NCBI GenBank assembly: GCA_965223585.1
Contig: CBDCWW010000024.1
Coordinates: 434,001 to 498,000 of the forward strand
Source of the DNA: CBDCVN01 sp965223585
Lineage (GTDB): Bacteria > Deinococcota > Deinococci > Deinococcales > Trueperaceae
Direction: 5' to 3'
DNA length: 64,000 nucleotides
Shown here: piece by piece, positions 16,749 to 25,152 of the stretch
Numbering within the stretch: the stretch's first letter is position 1
Layout: every line of letters starts with the position of its first letter
The notes under the pieces: generated by a model
Told to the model about the DNA's origin: nothing
Seen by the model: the letters and a program-made list of their open reading frames with translations, nothing else
Databases searched by the model: none
Program-made: the position numbers and the translations under genes

Positions 16749-18512
16749 ATGAAGCAAATTTTCCTAATAGCAACTTTGATAAATATTATTTCTATAGTAG
16801 TTGCTGTATTTATATCAATGTCTATATTCCCTAAAACTCAAGAAGACACCCCTAAAATTCAAGAAGATGTAACGAAGGCTCAAGAAGATGTAGCTATCCC
16901 GATTCAAGAAGATATACCAATGCCTGTGCTTGAAAAAGTTGCCCAACGCACAACAATACAAAACCATTGTGGAGCTTGGCAACTAGAGACAGATATTGAT
17001 TTTATACCCAGAAACAAAACAAAGTTGACTACTGCACTACTTGAACTTGATAAGTATTTTATTCCTTTATCTATACCAGTCCACGGTGGTGGTCTTGACT
17101 CATGTGGGCGTAATCTTATTATCCTTTCAGGTGATACAGGCAAACTTCTTAAGCTTGATATGGCTAGTATGCAATTACAAGAATTGCCAGTGGCCCTTCC
17201 AAATAATGGAAAAGATGAGCTTACTAATTTTGCAAAAAGCTTTGAAAAAGAAATTCAAGTACTCTTGCATAGATATAATGATATTGCATTCTGGGTAGAT
17301 AACAAAGGGGATCTTTTTCTTCTAATATCGTATAGCTACTGGAATAGTCAGGAGGAGTGTTTTACATCTAGACTTGCTAAAACAAAAGTGACTAAAGAAT
17401 TAAGCGAACTTGACTCTAAAGATATTAACTGGGATATTCTTTTTGAAACATCGCCTTGTTTTCCCCCTAAAGAACTTAAAGGGACTACTTATGCTGGTAA
17501 TCAGGCAGGGGGGGCAATTTACGCCTTAAACTCAGAAGAAGTAGTTCTTACTGTTGGTGATTATGATTTTGATGGTCGCAACAATGATCCTATGTATCCT
17601 CAATCTTTAAATGTGCACTACGGCAAAACCTTTAAGGTAAAAGTTGAAGACGGTGCTATTGAGCTTTTAAGTATTGGGCATAGAAACCAGCAAGGAATTA
17701 CTGTTGATGATTTTGGACGAATTTGGTCTGTAGAACATGGCCCTGAAGGTGGTGACGAGCTTAATCTAATAAAAGCTGACCTTAATTATGGCTGGCCTTA
17801 TGTAACTAATGGTACTAATTATGGTAAATTCGAATGGCCTTTTTCCAAAGCACAAGGCCGACATGATGGATTTGAAAAACCCATATATGCATGGGCTCCC
17901 TCTATAGGTATCTCAAACGTAGAAGTAGTTCGCGATTTTATAGATTTATGGAATCAAGATCTTCTTGTTACTTCTTTAAAAGGGAAAATCCTGTATCGTG
18001 TAAGGACTCATGATGAAAGAATAGTGTTTGCAGAGCCTATAGAACTAGATGGTCGATTGCGATATGCACATTCTGCAGGTAGTAAAACTATAGCTATACT
18101 AGTAGATGGTAATGAAAATAACGCAAACATATTGATTTTAAGACCATCTATTGAGGCTATAGAGGCAGAGGCTGAACGAGTGGCAGGAGTAGATAGTAGT
18201 CAAGAAGTTTCAAGTCAAAAGGATATTGAGGTAGAAGCAGCATTTACACGGTGTCTTGAATGTCATACTGATCAGACTGCTAGTAACTCTGTTCCAAGTT
18301 TAAGAGGAGTGTATGGTAGAAAAGCTGGATCGGCTGATTCTGATGGTTACTCAGATGCATTAGTTCAATCTGGAATTAATTGGAATGAGGGTGAGTTGCT
18401 CGAGTACTTAAAAGATCCAAATGGCCTTATCGAAGGAACATTAATGCCAAACCCGGGAATATCGAAAGAACAAACTTTAAAAGGTCTAGTGGAAATATTA
18501 AAAGATTATTAG
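16749..18512 (+). CDS. PQQ-type sugar dehydrogenase fused to a C-terminal cytochrome c domain
   Basis: A 587-residue membrane-anchored protein. An N-terminal helix (about 4-24) is followed by a glutamine/glutamate/aspartate-rich spacer with repeated QED units. A beta-propeller of the glucose/sorbosone dehydrogenase family spans about 60-475, with GHRNQQGITVDDFGRIWSVE then HGPEGGDELNLI and NYGWPYVTNG, the PQQ and calcium site motifs. A cytochrome c domain spans about 490-587, with CLECH (first cysteine about 502) and the axial methionine in TLMPNP (about 566). The likely role is to oxidise a sugar outside the cytoplasm and pass electrons to its own haem. I chose the ATG at 16749 because the earlier one at 16716 lies in the transposon-relic hairpin. 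Confidence 0.87.
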   Translation: MKQIFLIATLINIISIVVAVFISMSIFPKTQEDTPKIQEDVTKAQEDVAIPIQEDIPMPVLEKVAQRTTIQNHCGAWQLETDIDFIPRNKTKLTTALLELDKYFIPLSIPVHGGGLDSCGRNLIILSGDTGKLLKLDMASMQLQELPVALPNNGKDELTNFAKSFEKEIQVLLHRYNDIAFWVDNKGDLFLLISYSYWNSQEECFTSRLAKTKVTKELSELDSKDINWDILFETSPCFPPKELKGTTYAGNQAGGAIYALNSEEVVLTVGDYDFDGRNNDPMYPQSLNVHYGKTFKVKVEDGAIELLSIGHRNQQGITVDDFGRIWSVEHGPEGGDELNLIKADLNYGWPYVTNGTNYGKFEWPFSKAQGRHDGFEKPIYAWAPSIGISNVEVVRDFIDLWNQDLLVTSLKGKILYRVRTHDERIVFAEPIELDGRLRYAHSAGSKTIAILVDGNENNANILILRPSIEAIEAEAERVAGVDSSQEVSSQKDIEVEAAFTRCLECHTDQTASNSVPSLRGVYGRKAGSADSDGYSDALVQSGINWNEGELLEYLKDPNGLIEGTLMPNPGISKEQTLKGLVEILKDY

Positions 18513-18541
18513 TACTCTTTTTGTGTGCTATAGATTTTCCA

Positions 18542-18958
18542 TCAGCTTGATTTTATACTAACCCTTTTCCCTAGCTCTTCAAGAAACTTATCTTTATCAC
18601 TTGGAGATATGATGGTAGATAGGCTTTTGTGGGTTATAGCCAATCTATCCATTGATAATGCTGGTCCTGCTAACCAACTTTTTGTTGTACATACATCACT
18701 TATATCTGTATAGGCTATTTTGAGCTTTACCCAGCCAAATTTTACTAGTAAGTCACTTTCTCTTAAAGTGTAACTAATTGGCCACACCAATGTAATTAAT
18801 AGAATCAGCATTACTAAGGCTGAACCAATAAAAATAAGTGCAGTGACTAGATTATAGAATATATAGTAAATTCCAAAACCAAGGCAGACAATAGCATAGA
18901 GTAGGCAGAAAATTAACAAGACCTTTGCCCATAGGTCTACTTTTGTTGGGAATGTCAT
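18542..18958 (-). CDS. Membrane protein with bacterial PH domain (YyaB/bPH_4-like)
   Basis: A 138-residue protein with two membrane helices (about 10-32 and 37-56). A small beta domain follows, reading SYTLRESDLLVKFGWVKLKI, then YTDISDV, ALSMDRLAI and ISPSDKDKFLEELGKR. This order (the DIS turn, the ALSxDRL strand, and the ISP followed by FLxxL helix) fits the bPH_4 family of small membrane proteins, whose function is unknown. It converges on the 3' end of the sugar dehydrogenase gene. I infer no particular role. Confidence 0.7.
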   Translation of the reverse strand: MTFPTKVDLWAKVLLIFCLLYAIVCLGFGIYYIFYNLVTALIFIGSALVMLILLITLVWPISYTLRESDLLVKFGWVKLKIAYTDISDVCTTKSWLAGPALSMDRLAITHKSLSTIISPSDKDKFLEELGKRVSIKSS

Positions 18959-19043
18959 GGGAAATTCAAAGTCCTTTCAACATTTAAGGTTAATTAAGGG
19001 GTTTTTACAATGCTCAGGCTTATAATCGCTAAAGTACTAATAT

Positions 19044-19535
19044 ATGGAGCATTTTTTTATTATATTCTCTCACTTATCTGTAATGATAGGTTTTCTTGGT
19101 AAGATAGGTTTAATTGCTTTTATTGCTTGGAGTGCTCCTACTGTAGCTGAAAGGGCTTTACGCTTCACGGCTTTAAACTGTGGTTTGCTAGTTTTGCTTT
19201 GCTTGCGTATTTTTGATTTCTCGCCTGCAGAGTTTATTGTTTCTGCAGTAACTTCTGATAAAGCTTGGCAAGTTGCTGTTTCCATTTTTGGCTCGAGCCT
19301 CTTTGCCACAATAATGGCATGGTGGTTTGTAACCACTCTAAGGAAAAATCAAAACATTGCCATTAGGCTTTTGGTTTTACTAGGTATTATTACAACTCTT
19401 GTCTATCTAGAGGTTTATACAGGCACTATAGCTCTGGCGAAAGGTTTTGTACTGGATAAAACATTACTACCCAATATAAGCTTTAACATAACTGCAAGTT
19501 TATATGCCATTCTTAATCATAAAGTAAGATCATAA
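19044..19535 (+). CDS. Small four-helix membrane protein, unrecognised
   Basis: 163 residues with four predicted membrane segments (about 10-32, 43-60, 79-97 and 107-128) and a fifth weak one near the C-terminus. I recognise no family. The start is uncertain: the ATG at 19044 has no clear ribosome-binding site, and an in-frame ATG at 19083 is possible. A GCTCGAGC octamer inside the frame suggests host DNA. It converges on the amidase gene with only 6 bases between the stops. Confidence 0.6.
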   Translation: MEHFFIIFSHLSVMIGFLGKIGLIAFIAWSAPTVAERALRFTALNCGLLVLLCLRIFDFSPAEFIVSAVTSDKAWQVAVSIFGSSLFATIMAWWFVTTLRKNQNIAIRLLVLLGIITTLVYLEVYTGTIALAKGFVLDKTLLPNISFNITASLYAILNHKVRS

Positions 19536-19541
19536 ACTAAA

Positions 19542-21266
19542 TTACCTGCCTTGAGCAAAAAAACTCATTATACCATTATAAAGTCCGTCAGCAAGTTTTT
19601 GGCGATAAGCACTAGTAGAAAGTTTACTACCTTCTGTCGGGTTATTTACAAAGCCAAGCTCAACTAAAACTGCAGGTGTTTGAGCGTTGCGAATAACATA
19701 AAAGTAATTTTCGTGAATGCCACGATCTCTAGCACTGGTCTCAGTAATCATGCCTGCCTGTACCATTTCTGCTAGCGTTTTACTTAGGCGCAACTGTTCC
19801 TCACGGACTATATCGCTCACTATACTCTCAAACATTTTCTGAGACTCCAATGTTAAAGCTTCACCAAGCTCTCCGCCACCATTTTCATCGATAGCTATGT
19901 CGAGTAATGAAGCGTCCACAGGCTTACCAAAAACCCAAGTTTCAATGCCATTAGCACTATTAGAACCAGCAGAGTTAGCATGAATAGAGATAAAGAGATT
20001 ACGGTCTTCTCTAGTGGCCATAGCAGCTCTTGCTGCTAGATCTGCACGTTTAGTATCTTTTAAACTGTAATCTCCAGAACGGGTCATTATAACCGTTATG
20101 CCTTGGCGCTCGAGCAACTCTTTAAGCTTAAGTGATACATCCAGCACTACCTCTTCTTCACTAACTACACCCTGAGCACCGGGGTCACTACCACCATGAC
20201 CGGGGTCAATGACTACAGCTCGAGATTGCGCAGGCAGATTATTTTGCCCTTGGGTTGGTGCTGTGCTAGCTTCACCTGTTTGCTGACTCTGCCCATAAAT
20301 TGAAGTACTAAAATCAATATAAATAACTTCATGAGGATTGCTACCGTTTGCAGGTACAACACCTATGCGGTAACCATAGCCTTCGCTACTAAGAGCATAG
20401 CGAGCATTTATAATCAAAGCTAAAGTACTGCCTATAATCTCATAGCGCACACTCTCTACATATGGGCCATCACCGCTATGGTAAAAACTATCCGCTTTTA
20501 GACTAGGCAAACTAATAATTAACTGAGTGCCATTTATAGCAGTAGTATAATTAGTGCCTACTGGCAGGTCTAAAGCAACCCTAGTATAGCCTTCATGCTT
20601 ACCAATGCGTGGTGTTTTTATAAGATATTGGGCGTTATCACCAGAAATGGTTTGCGAGTTTGACTGTTCCGGGGTAGGGTTACTCACATTGGCACTAACC
20701 TCAGAAGAATTGCTAGTAGGAGTTACCTGCCCACTGATAGTTGCACTAACTTGTGGTTGCTTGGCTGTATATACAAGTATAGTACGTGAGGAAGCATCCC
20801 AAGCGCTTTCACCATTAAAAGCTTTGACAATAGGAGTTACTGCTACATAGCTAGTCCCTCCAGCAATTATGCCCATAGGACTATCTAAGGTTTCTCCATT
20901 AATGGTCATAGTCCCTGAACGTTTTACTAAGCCTGTAGGGGCATCGGTTGTTACTTGTAACTCTACTAAATCTGTACCTCTGCTAAAAAGCAATGTTTGA
21001 CGTCCTGAATCAAATGTTACTAAGACACCTAATTCGCGGGCAATAGTATCAGCGTTTACAAAGGCGTTTTGATTATCGCCCTGATTTATGAAATAACAAG
21101 CAGTTTGCCCTTCTAGCAAACGACCGTTAACAGCAATAAAGTTGAGGCATTGCTGGGCTCTGCCAAAACTTACTAGCGTTAAACCCAATAAAACTATATA
21201 AAAGCCAGCGTAAAAACCCTTTTTCACACTAAAATTTTGGAAAATAATTTTTTGGTATTGACTCAT
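19542..21266 (-). CDS. N-acetylmuramoyl-L-alanine amidase with AMIN domain
   Basis: It cleaves the amide bond between muramic acid and the peptide stem of peptidoglycan. After a signal peptide (residues about 12-37) comes a copper-amine-oxidase-N-like region. It is followed by a Ser/Thr/Gln-rich linker, an AMIN-type beta domain (IGKHEGYTRVALDLPVG) and a linker. The C-terminal Amidase_3 domain has VVIDPGHGGSDPGA, a zinc-ligand glutamate in SEEEV, LFISIHANSAG, and the catalytic glutamate in VLVELGFVNNP. An insertion of about 50 residues between the HAN and ELGF motifs may be an autoinhibitory helix. Starts at 21290 and 21266 are both possible. I prefer 21266 (MSQYQK), giving 574 residues, but neither has a strong ribosome-binding site. 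Confidence 0.92.
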   Translation of the reverse strand: MSQYQKIIFQNFSVKKGFYAGFYIVLLGLTLVSFGRAQQCLNFIAVNGRLLEGQTACYFINQGDNQNAFVNADTIARELGVLVTFDSGRQTLLFSRGTDLVELQVTTDAPTGLVKRSGTMTINGETLDSPMGIIAGGTSYVAVTPIVKAFNGESAWDASSRTILVYTAKQPQVSATISGQVTPTSNSSEVSANVSNPTPEQSNSQTISGDNAQYLIKTPRIGKHEGYTRVALDLPVGTNYTTAINGTQLIISLPSLKADSFYHSGDGPYVESVRYEIIGSTLALIINARYALSSEGYGYRIGVVPANGSNPHEVIYIDFSTSIYGQSQQTGEASTAPTQGQNNLPAQSRAVVIDPGHGGSDPGAQGVVSEEEVVLDVSLKLKELLERQGITVIMTRSGDYSLKDTKRADLAARAAMATREDRNLFISIHANSAGSNSANGIETWVFGKPVDASLLDIAIDENGGGELGEALTLESQKMFESIVSDIVREEQLRLSKTLAEMVQAGMITETSARDRGIHENYFYVIRNAQTPAVLVELGFVNNPTEGSKLSTSAYRQKLADGLYNGIMSFFAQGR

Positions 21267-21448
21267 TACATTTAAATGACCTAATAGCATTATCTAAGTG
21301 ATTTTACACACGAGCCTATGAGAATGCTTTAGAGTCAATACAAATAGTAAAACAATCAGCAGAATCCTACTGACAGAGGAAAACTCTGTTACAAGATGAA
21401 ATTTTATACTTTACTGTACTCCTAAAATAAATGAGTGTTTACTTTTGA

Positions 21449-22597
21449 CTATACTTCAGAAAGCAACTCTACCTCATTTAAAAAGGTTTTAGCTGCTGCC
21501 AAGCCATACTCCCTTGCCACTGCTTTTAGTCCTTTGATAGGTATATGTACAAATTTATGAGCTAGTTGTTGAGCTTTTTCTGGGGGTAAGCTTTCACCAA
21601 TGGTATCAATATATAGCTCACGTAGTTTCTTAATAGAGGGACCAAGTTGGCGTTCTGTCCACTCACTAAAAGCTAGGTCTAATTGCTCGAGCAAAATCTT
21701 CTCAGCCTTGGCAAGTTTAAGCCTAATCTCTTGACGCCTTTTTTCACCTGCAATTTGCAAGGTGTCCACATCAAGTACCGTATAGTGCTCACCAACGCTT
21801 TTTTGAATATTACGTGGAATACCTAAATCAACAAGGATGTGTAGGTTATTAAGCCTCCTTACTAAATCAAGAGTTATTAAGTCTTTCACAGGGGTAGCAC
21901 ACACTAGGGCTTGAACATCAGGAGGATGCACTAAAAAATCATCTAGGGACATAGCTTTGGCATTAAGTTGCTCAGCAAGTTTTTGAGCTTTTTCCAATGA
22001 GCGATTAACAATTATCAAAGTCTTCTTCAGGGCAGTTAAGGTTTTAGCTGCTAACTTGCCCATCTCTCCTACTCCTAAAACCGCTACGCATGCGCTTTGC
22101 GGTAACTCATTTTCTAAAATAGGCCTTGCTAGGCTAAAGAGTGAAGTATCCATAGGAGCAATGGCTACCTCATGACGAATTTTCTTCGCTATGCGCAAAG
22201 CTGTATCAAAAGCAAAAGTAGTAGTGCTACCTACAGTCCCTGAAGCTTTAGCTATTTTAAAAGCCTCACGCACTTGTTTTATTATTTGATCTTCGCCGGG
22301 ATTCAAAGACTCTAGTGAAGCGGCAATGCGAGTAAGTTGTTCTAAAGCACCATCAGCAAAATAGGCATAGGGCTTGCAGCTTTGCGAAGTGTCAGTAAGG
22401 TGCTGTCGAACCTGAGAAAGTTCCATGCCTTGGGGTAAAGCCACTACTATATCCCAGCGGTTACAAGTGGCAATAGGCACATATTCTTTAAAGCCTAGCT
22501 TTACTAAGGATTCATTAGAAAAAGTTTTTTGATAGTGCTCGAGTGCCTGTGCACCGCCGCGCTTATGTGAAACACCTATAAGAGCTAAATCTTCCAC
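21449..22597 (-). CDS. hemA: Glutamyl-tRNA reductase
   Basis: First enzyme of the C5 haem pathway: it reduces glutamyl-tRNA to glutamate-1-semialdehyde using NADPH. The catalytic cysteine is in IATCNRWDI (residue 45). SLNPGEDQIIKQVREAF and the NADPH-binding VLGVGEMGKLA follow, then ICNRS-like IVNRSLEKAQ and DLGIPRNI. The C-terminal dimerisation helix includes LAFSEWTERQLGPSIKKLRE. Length is 382 residues, shorter than the usual 410-430 because the C-terminal domain is shortened. It starts with GTG (GTGGAAGAT). Confidence 0.93.
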   Translation of the reverse strand: MEDLALIGVSHKRGGAQALEHYQKTFSNESLVKLGFKEYVPIATCNRWDIVVALPQGMELSQVRQHLTDTSQSCKPYAYFADGALEQLTRIAASLESLNPGEDQIIKQVREAFKIAKASGTVGSTTTFAFDTALRIAKKIRHEVAIAPMDTSLFSLARPILENELPQSACVAVLGVGEMGKLAAKTLTALKKTLIIVNRSLEKAQKLAEQLNAKAMSLDDFLVHPPDVQALVCATPVKDLITLDLVRRLNNLHILVDLGIPRNIQKSVGEHYTVLDVDTLQIAGEKRRQEIRLKLAKAEKILLEQLDLAFSEWTERQLGPSIKKLRELYIDTIGESLPPEKAQQLAHKFVHIPIKGLKAVAREYGLAAAKTFLNEVELLSEV

Positions 22598-22729
22598 TAG
22601 ATTTCTAGTTTAGTATTTTTATCTAAAGTAAAGTGTCATGAAGTTGTCAAATAAATCTAGGAGGGGTTTTAGGCAAGCATACTAAATTTACCACACAAGT
22701 GTTTTCATCTTTGTTAAACTTACCAAGTG

Positions 22730-23092
22730 ATGCAAGACCTTGATCAAACCCTAGCCACTTTAGTAGAAAATATTGATGGAGCACTTGTAGCAGCAGTTGG
22801 TGGTATGGATGGCCTCATAATTGAGCAATACCCTCAACAAGAACAAGACCTATCAGGTATTACTGCTGAACAAACAAATATATTGACTACTGCCAAAAGC
22901 ATTTATGTAGAAAGACTTAAAGGTGGTGACCTACAAGAATTCATTGTAACTGCTGAAAACTTAATTGCTTATACAAGACTTTTAAATAGTGAACTTTTTT
23001 GCTTAATTGTCATGAATCCTTCTGGAAATATAGGTAAAGTAAGACTTTATAGTGAACAAGCTCAGACGCGTATTTTAGAGGCCTTAACGTGA
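22730..23092 (+). CDS. Roadblock/LC7-domain protein, first of three
   Basis: A 120-residue protein made of one Roadblock/LC7 alpha-beta domain: GALVAAVGGMDGLIIEQYPQ in the N-terminal half and ENLIAYTRLLNSELFCLIVM later. Such proteins (for example MglB) regulate small Ras-like GTPases or act as scaffolds. GTG at 22727 and ATG at 22730 are both possible, and I used the ATG. The next gene starts at GTG 23089, inside the stop of this one, so the pair is translationally coupled. No MglA-type GTPase gene is seen in the window. Confidence 0.75.
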   Translation: MQDLDQTLATLVENIDGALVAAVGGMDGLIIEQYPQQEQDLSGITAEQTNILTTAKSIYVERLKGGDLQEFIVTAENLIAYTRLLNSELFCLIVMNPSGNIGKVRLYSEQAQTRILEALT

Positions 23093-23445
23093 GTCTAACA
23101 AAAATACTTCGTCCCTTACTAACTTTCGATGGTCTTATAGCTGTTATGGTTATGACCCGTGATGGCTTGCCTGTTGAGGCTATAGGGCACAATTTTGAAG
23201 GTAATGAACTTGCTGCTGAAGTAGTCACTATTGCAGAAGCGAGTCGCAACTGCTTTACTAATTTGCGAATGGGACAAATTCAACATGTTAGAGTTTCTTT
23301 AGAGCAATACGAGATCGGCATTTTTAGCCTAGATCTTCATTACTTAGTTGTTATCTATAGACCAAATATTGATTTTGCACTTGTTAAAGAGATTGTGGAA
23401 AATAATAAGGCTAAAATATATAAAGAATTAGGAGGCGAGTCTTGA
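23089..23445 (+). CDS. Roadblock/LC7-domain protein, second of three
   Basis: 118 residues forming a single Roadblock/LC7 domain: DGLIAVMVMTRDGLPVEAIG near the start and EIGIFSLDLHYLVVIYRPN near the end. The start is GTG at 23089 (GTGA overlap with the previous stop) and the stop overlaps the TTG start of the third gene. The three paralogues are only distantly alike, which suggests a hetero-oligomer rather than recent duplication. The function is inferred only from fold. Confidence 0.75.
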   Translation: MSLTKILRPLLTFDGLIAVMVMTRDGLPVEAIGHNFEGNELAAEVVTIAEASRNCFTNLRMGQIQHVRVSLEQYEIGIFSLDLHYLVVIYRPNIDFALVKEIVENNKAKIYKELGGES

Positions 23446-23822
23446 GTTTGTTAGACTTATTAAATCAGGTAAGGCAAATCAAGGGAGTGACTAGTGCTGC
23501 TGTAGTAAATGAAGAGGGATTTATTATTGAAGGGGTTGCTAGTGGCGAGATGGATTTAGGATTTGTAGGTGGTTTGATAGCTAGTGGCTTGGCCTCGAGT
23601 CAAGTCATGGCCAATCTTATGAGTGAGGGGCAAATTCTGCAAACTATGATAGAATATGAAAGTGGCCCAGTATTGTTAACCCCTTTGCAAGAAGAGACTG
23701 TTAAATCTGAGGGGGGATATGCAGCAGTTATAACCCTTGATTCAACTAGCAACTTAGGTAGAGCACGTTTCCAATTGCGCAAGCTTCTACCACAAATTGC
23801 TGAGGTGGTTGCAAATATTTAA
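23442..23822 (+). CDS. Roadblock/LC7-domain protein, third of three
   Basis: 126 residues. It has the clearest Roadblock pattern of the three: GVTSAAVVNEEGFIIEGVAS near 15-34, a helix with SGLASSQVMANLMSEG, then TMIEYESGPVLLTPL and GGYAAVITLDSTSNLGRARF. The start is TTG at 23442 within TTGA, with GGAGGCGAG as ribosome-binding site. comF follows after 5 bases, so all four genes probably share a transcript. Confidence 0.8.
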   Translation: MSLLDLLNQVRQIKGVTSAAVVNEEGFIIEGVASGEMDLGFVGGLIASGLASSQVMANLMSEGQILQTMIEYESGPVLLTPLQEETVKSEGGYAAVITLDSTSNLGRARFQLRKLLPQIAEVVANI

Positions 23823-23827
23823 AGCCT

Positions 23828-24415
23828 ATGCAGGCATTTTTTAGGTTAAGCCGTTGCCCTGTTTGTAAAAGCAAAGCTAACAGCTCACTTGGTTGCTGTG
23901 AAGTTTGCGCTAAAACACTTTTTGAACCATTTATTTCTGGCGATGCTTTAGTATTAGGGAGATATCGGGGGAAGCTCGAGCAAGCTATACGATCCCTCAA
24001 GTACTACCATGCTACTCGTCTAGCTGATCTATTTGGTCAAAGTCTTGCTAAAGAACTAAAAACACGTAGCTGGCAAGTAGATAGTATTACTGCTGTGCCA
24101 CTGCATTGGCAAAGACGTTTAATAAGAGGTTATAACCAATCAGCACTTATTGCTAAGGTATTAGCGAAAACGTTCAATAAACCCTATGAAACACTACTTA
24201 CTAGAACGAGGCCTACGCAGCAACAAGCTAAACTCCCCAAGGAACAACGTTTAGGTAATGTTTCAGGAGCATTTAGTGCAAAATCTGTTAAAGGTAAACG
24301 AATTTTCTTAGTTGATGATGTTATTACTACAGGTGCAACTATTGAGGCCTGCCGTGAGGTGCTTCTAAAAGCAGGGGCAAAGCAAGTGTATCTTTTAGCT
24401 GTAGCAAAGGCATGA
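23828..24415 (+). CDS. comF: ComF-family phosphoribosyltransferase-like protein
   Basis: ComF proteins are linked to DNA uptake in competent bacteria. The 195-residue product has an N-terminal zinc-finger-like motif (CPVCKSKA, then CCEVC). The segment AIRSLKYYHATRLADLFG is followed by AVPLHWQRRLIRGYNQSALI. The phosphoribosyl-pyrophosphate binding loop is FLVDDVITTGATIEACREVL. It is the last complete gene of the roadblock transcript. Its stop overlaps the start of a decayed dehydrogenase gene in an ATGA junction. Confidence 0.9.
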   Translation: MQAFFRLSRCPVCKSKANSSLGCCEVCAKTLFEPFISGDALVLGRYRGKLEQAIRSLKYYHATRLADLFGQSLAKELKTRSWQVDSITAVPLHWQRRLIRGYNQSALIAKVLAKTFNKPYETLLTRTRPTQQQAKLPKEQRLGNVSGAFSAKSVKGKRIFLVDDVITTGATIEACREVLLKAGAKQVYLLAVAKA

Positions 24416-24632
24416 GTGTGACTAAAACGATTTTAATAACTGGTGCTTCATCTGGTTTTGGTGAAGCATGTGCCCGAAAATTTGATGGTGCAAGCCATTC
24501 TTTAATTGGGTAACATCTGTACCAGCACATGTGAATATTAATACTGTAGAGGTCATGCCTATTTGCCAAGCTTGGGGTCCCTTATCCATAAGCCGTGACA
24601 TGAATGAACTGCCTAGCACAAAGCCACTATGA
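24412..24632 (+). pseudogene. Short-chain dehydrogenase (YdfG-like), internally deleted
   Basis: The ATG at 24412 overlaps the comF stop and opens TKTILITGASSGFGEACARKF, the NAD(P)-binding start of a short-chain dehydrogenase. It then reaches a stop near 24512. From about 24508, in another frame, comes NWVTSVPAHVNINTVEVMPI then CQAWGPLSISRDM, the C-terminal end of the YdfG-like family. About 180 central codons, including the YxxxK active site, are gone. This is a large internal deletion in what was the last gene of the operon. Confidence 0.85.
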
Positions 24633-24815
24633 TTCCGATTCCATTTTCTAGACTTTGTCCCTTGCATCTTTAAGCCCAATGCCATAGAGTTAACGATATA
24701 GCTTTATTGCTCGAGCTTAACAAATTTAAATTATGGATAGCAAACAAGTGTGTGAAGCTCTAGTAGGTAAGGGGAGGAGTTGCTCGAGCAATCTCAAACC
24801 AACCACAATACAACT

Positions 24816-24844
24816 AAAAAGCCTGTGAGGTTAACTCACAGGCT
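24816..24844 (-). terminator. Terminator for the leftward transcript
   Basis: A perfect 10-bp stem AGCCTGTGAG / CTCACAGGCT (24820-24844) with a 5-base loop. A run of A on its left (24816-24820) becomes the T tract on the minus strand. It is placed to stop leftward transcription from the methyltransferase gene ending at 25153. Rightward it has no T tract. Two CTCGAG palindromes lie just to its left (about 24712 and 24784). Confidence 0.7.
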
Positions 24845-24978
24845 GTAATCAAAGGATGGTTATTTCTAAGTCGTTCGTAGTAGTTTTTTATAACATCAAA
24901 AATGGTTTTAAGAGGCTCTTAGAGCTTTTCCTCATTTCATGCTTATAGCTTAAGTAAGGAGGCGTTAAGAAAGCGTAA

Positions 24979-25134
24979 AGTCACCTTATTGCACAGGTTA
25001 ATCTACGTCGTATTTATCTTAATATATCCAAAAACCTTGTGTCTGATTGGGAATGTGGTGTTAAGAAACTTAGTGGTTCTGCTTTAGGCTTACTAAACAT
25101 TGTACAAAAACATGGCCTTGATGCATTGGCATGA
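24979..25134 (+). pseudogene. Remnant of an XRE/HigA-type helix-turn-helix regulator
   Basis: A stop-free stretch reads VNLRRIYLNISKNLVSDWEC, then GVKKLSGSALGLLNIVQKHG and a final LDALA before the stop at 25132-25134. The pattern of a helix-turn-helix, a tryptophan-glutamate turn, a GxKxxSGxAL turn and LLNIVxKHGL is that of helix-turn-helix antitoxins. The reading frame is closed by a stop just before it and no toxin gene remains, so it is a relic. The rest of 24633-25152 shows no gene. Confidence 0.55.
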
Positions 25135-25152
25135 TTTTGCTAAATTATCTAC

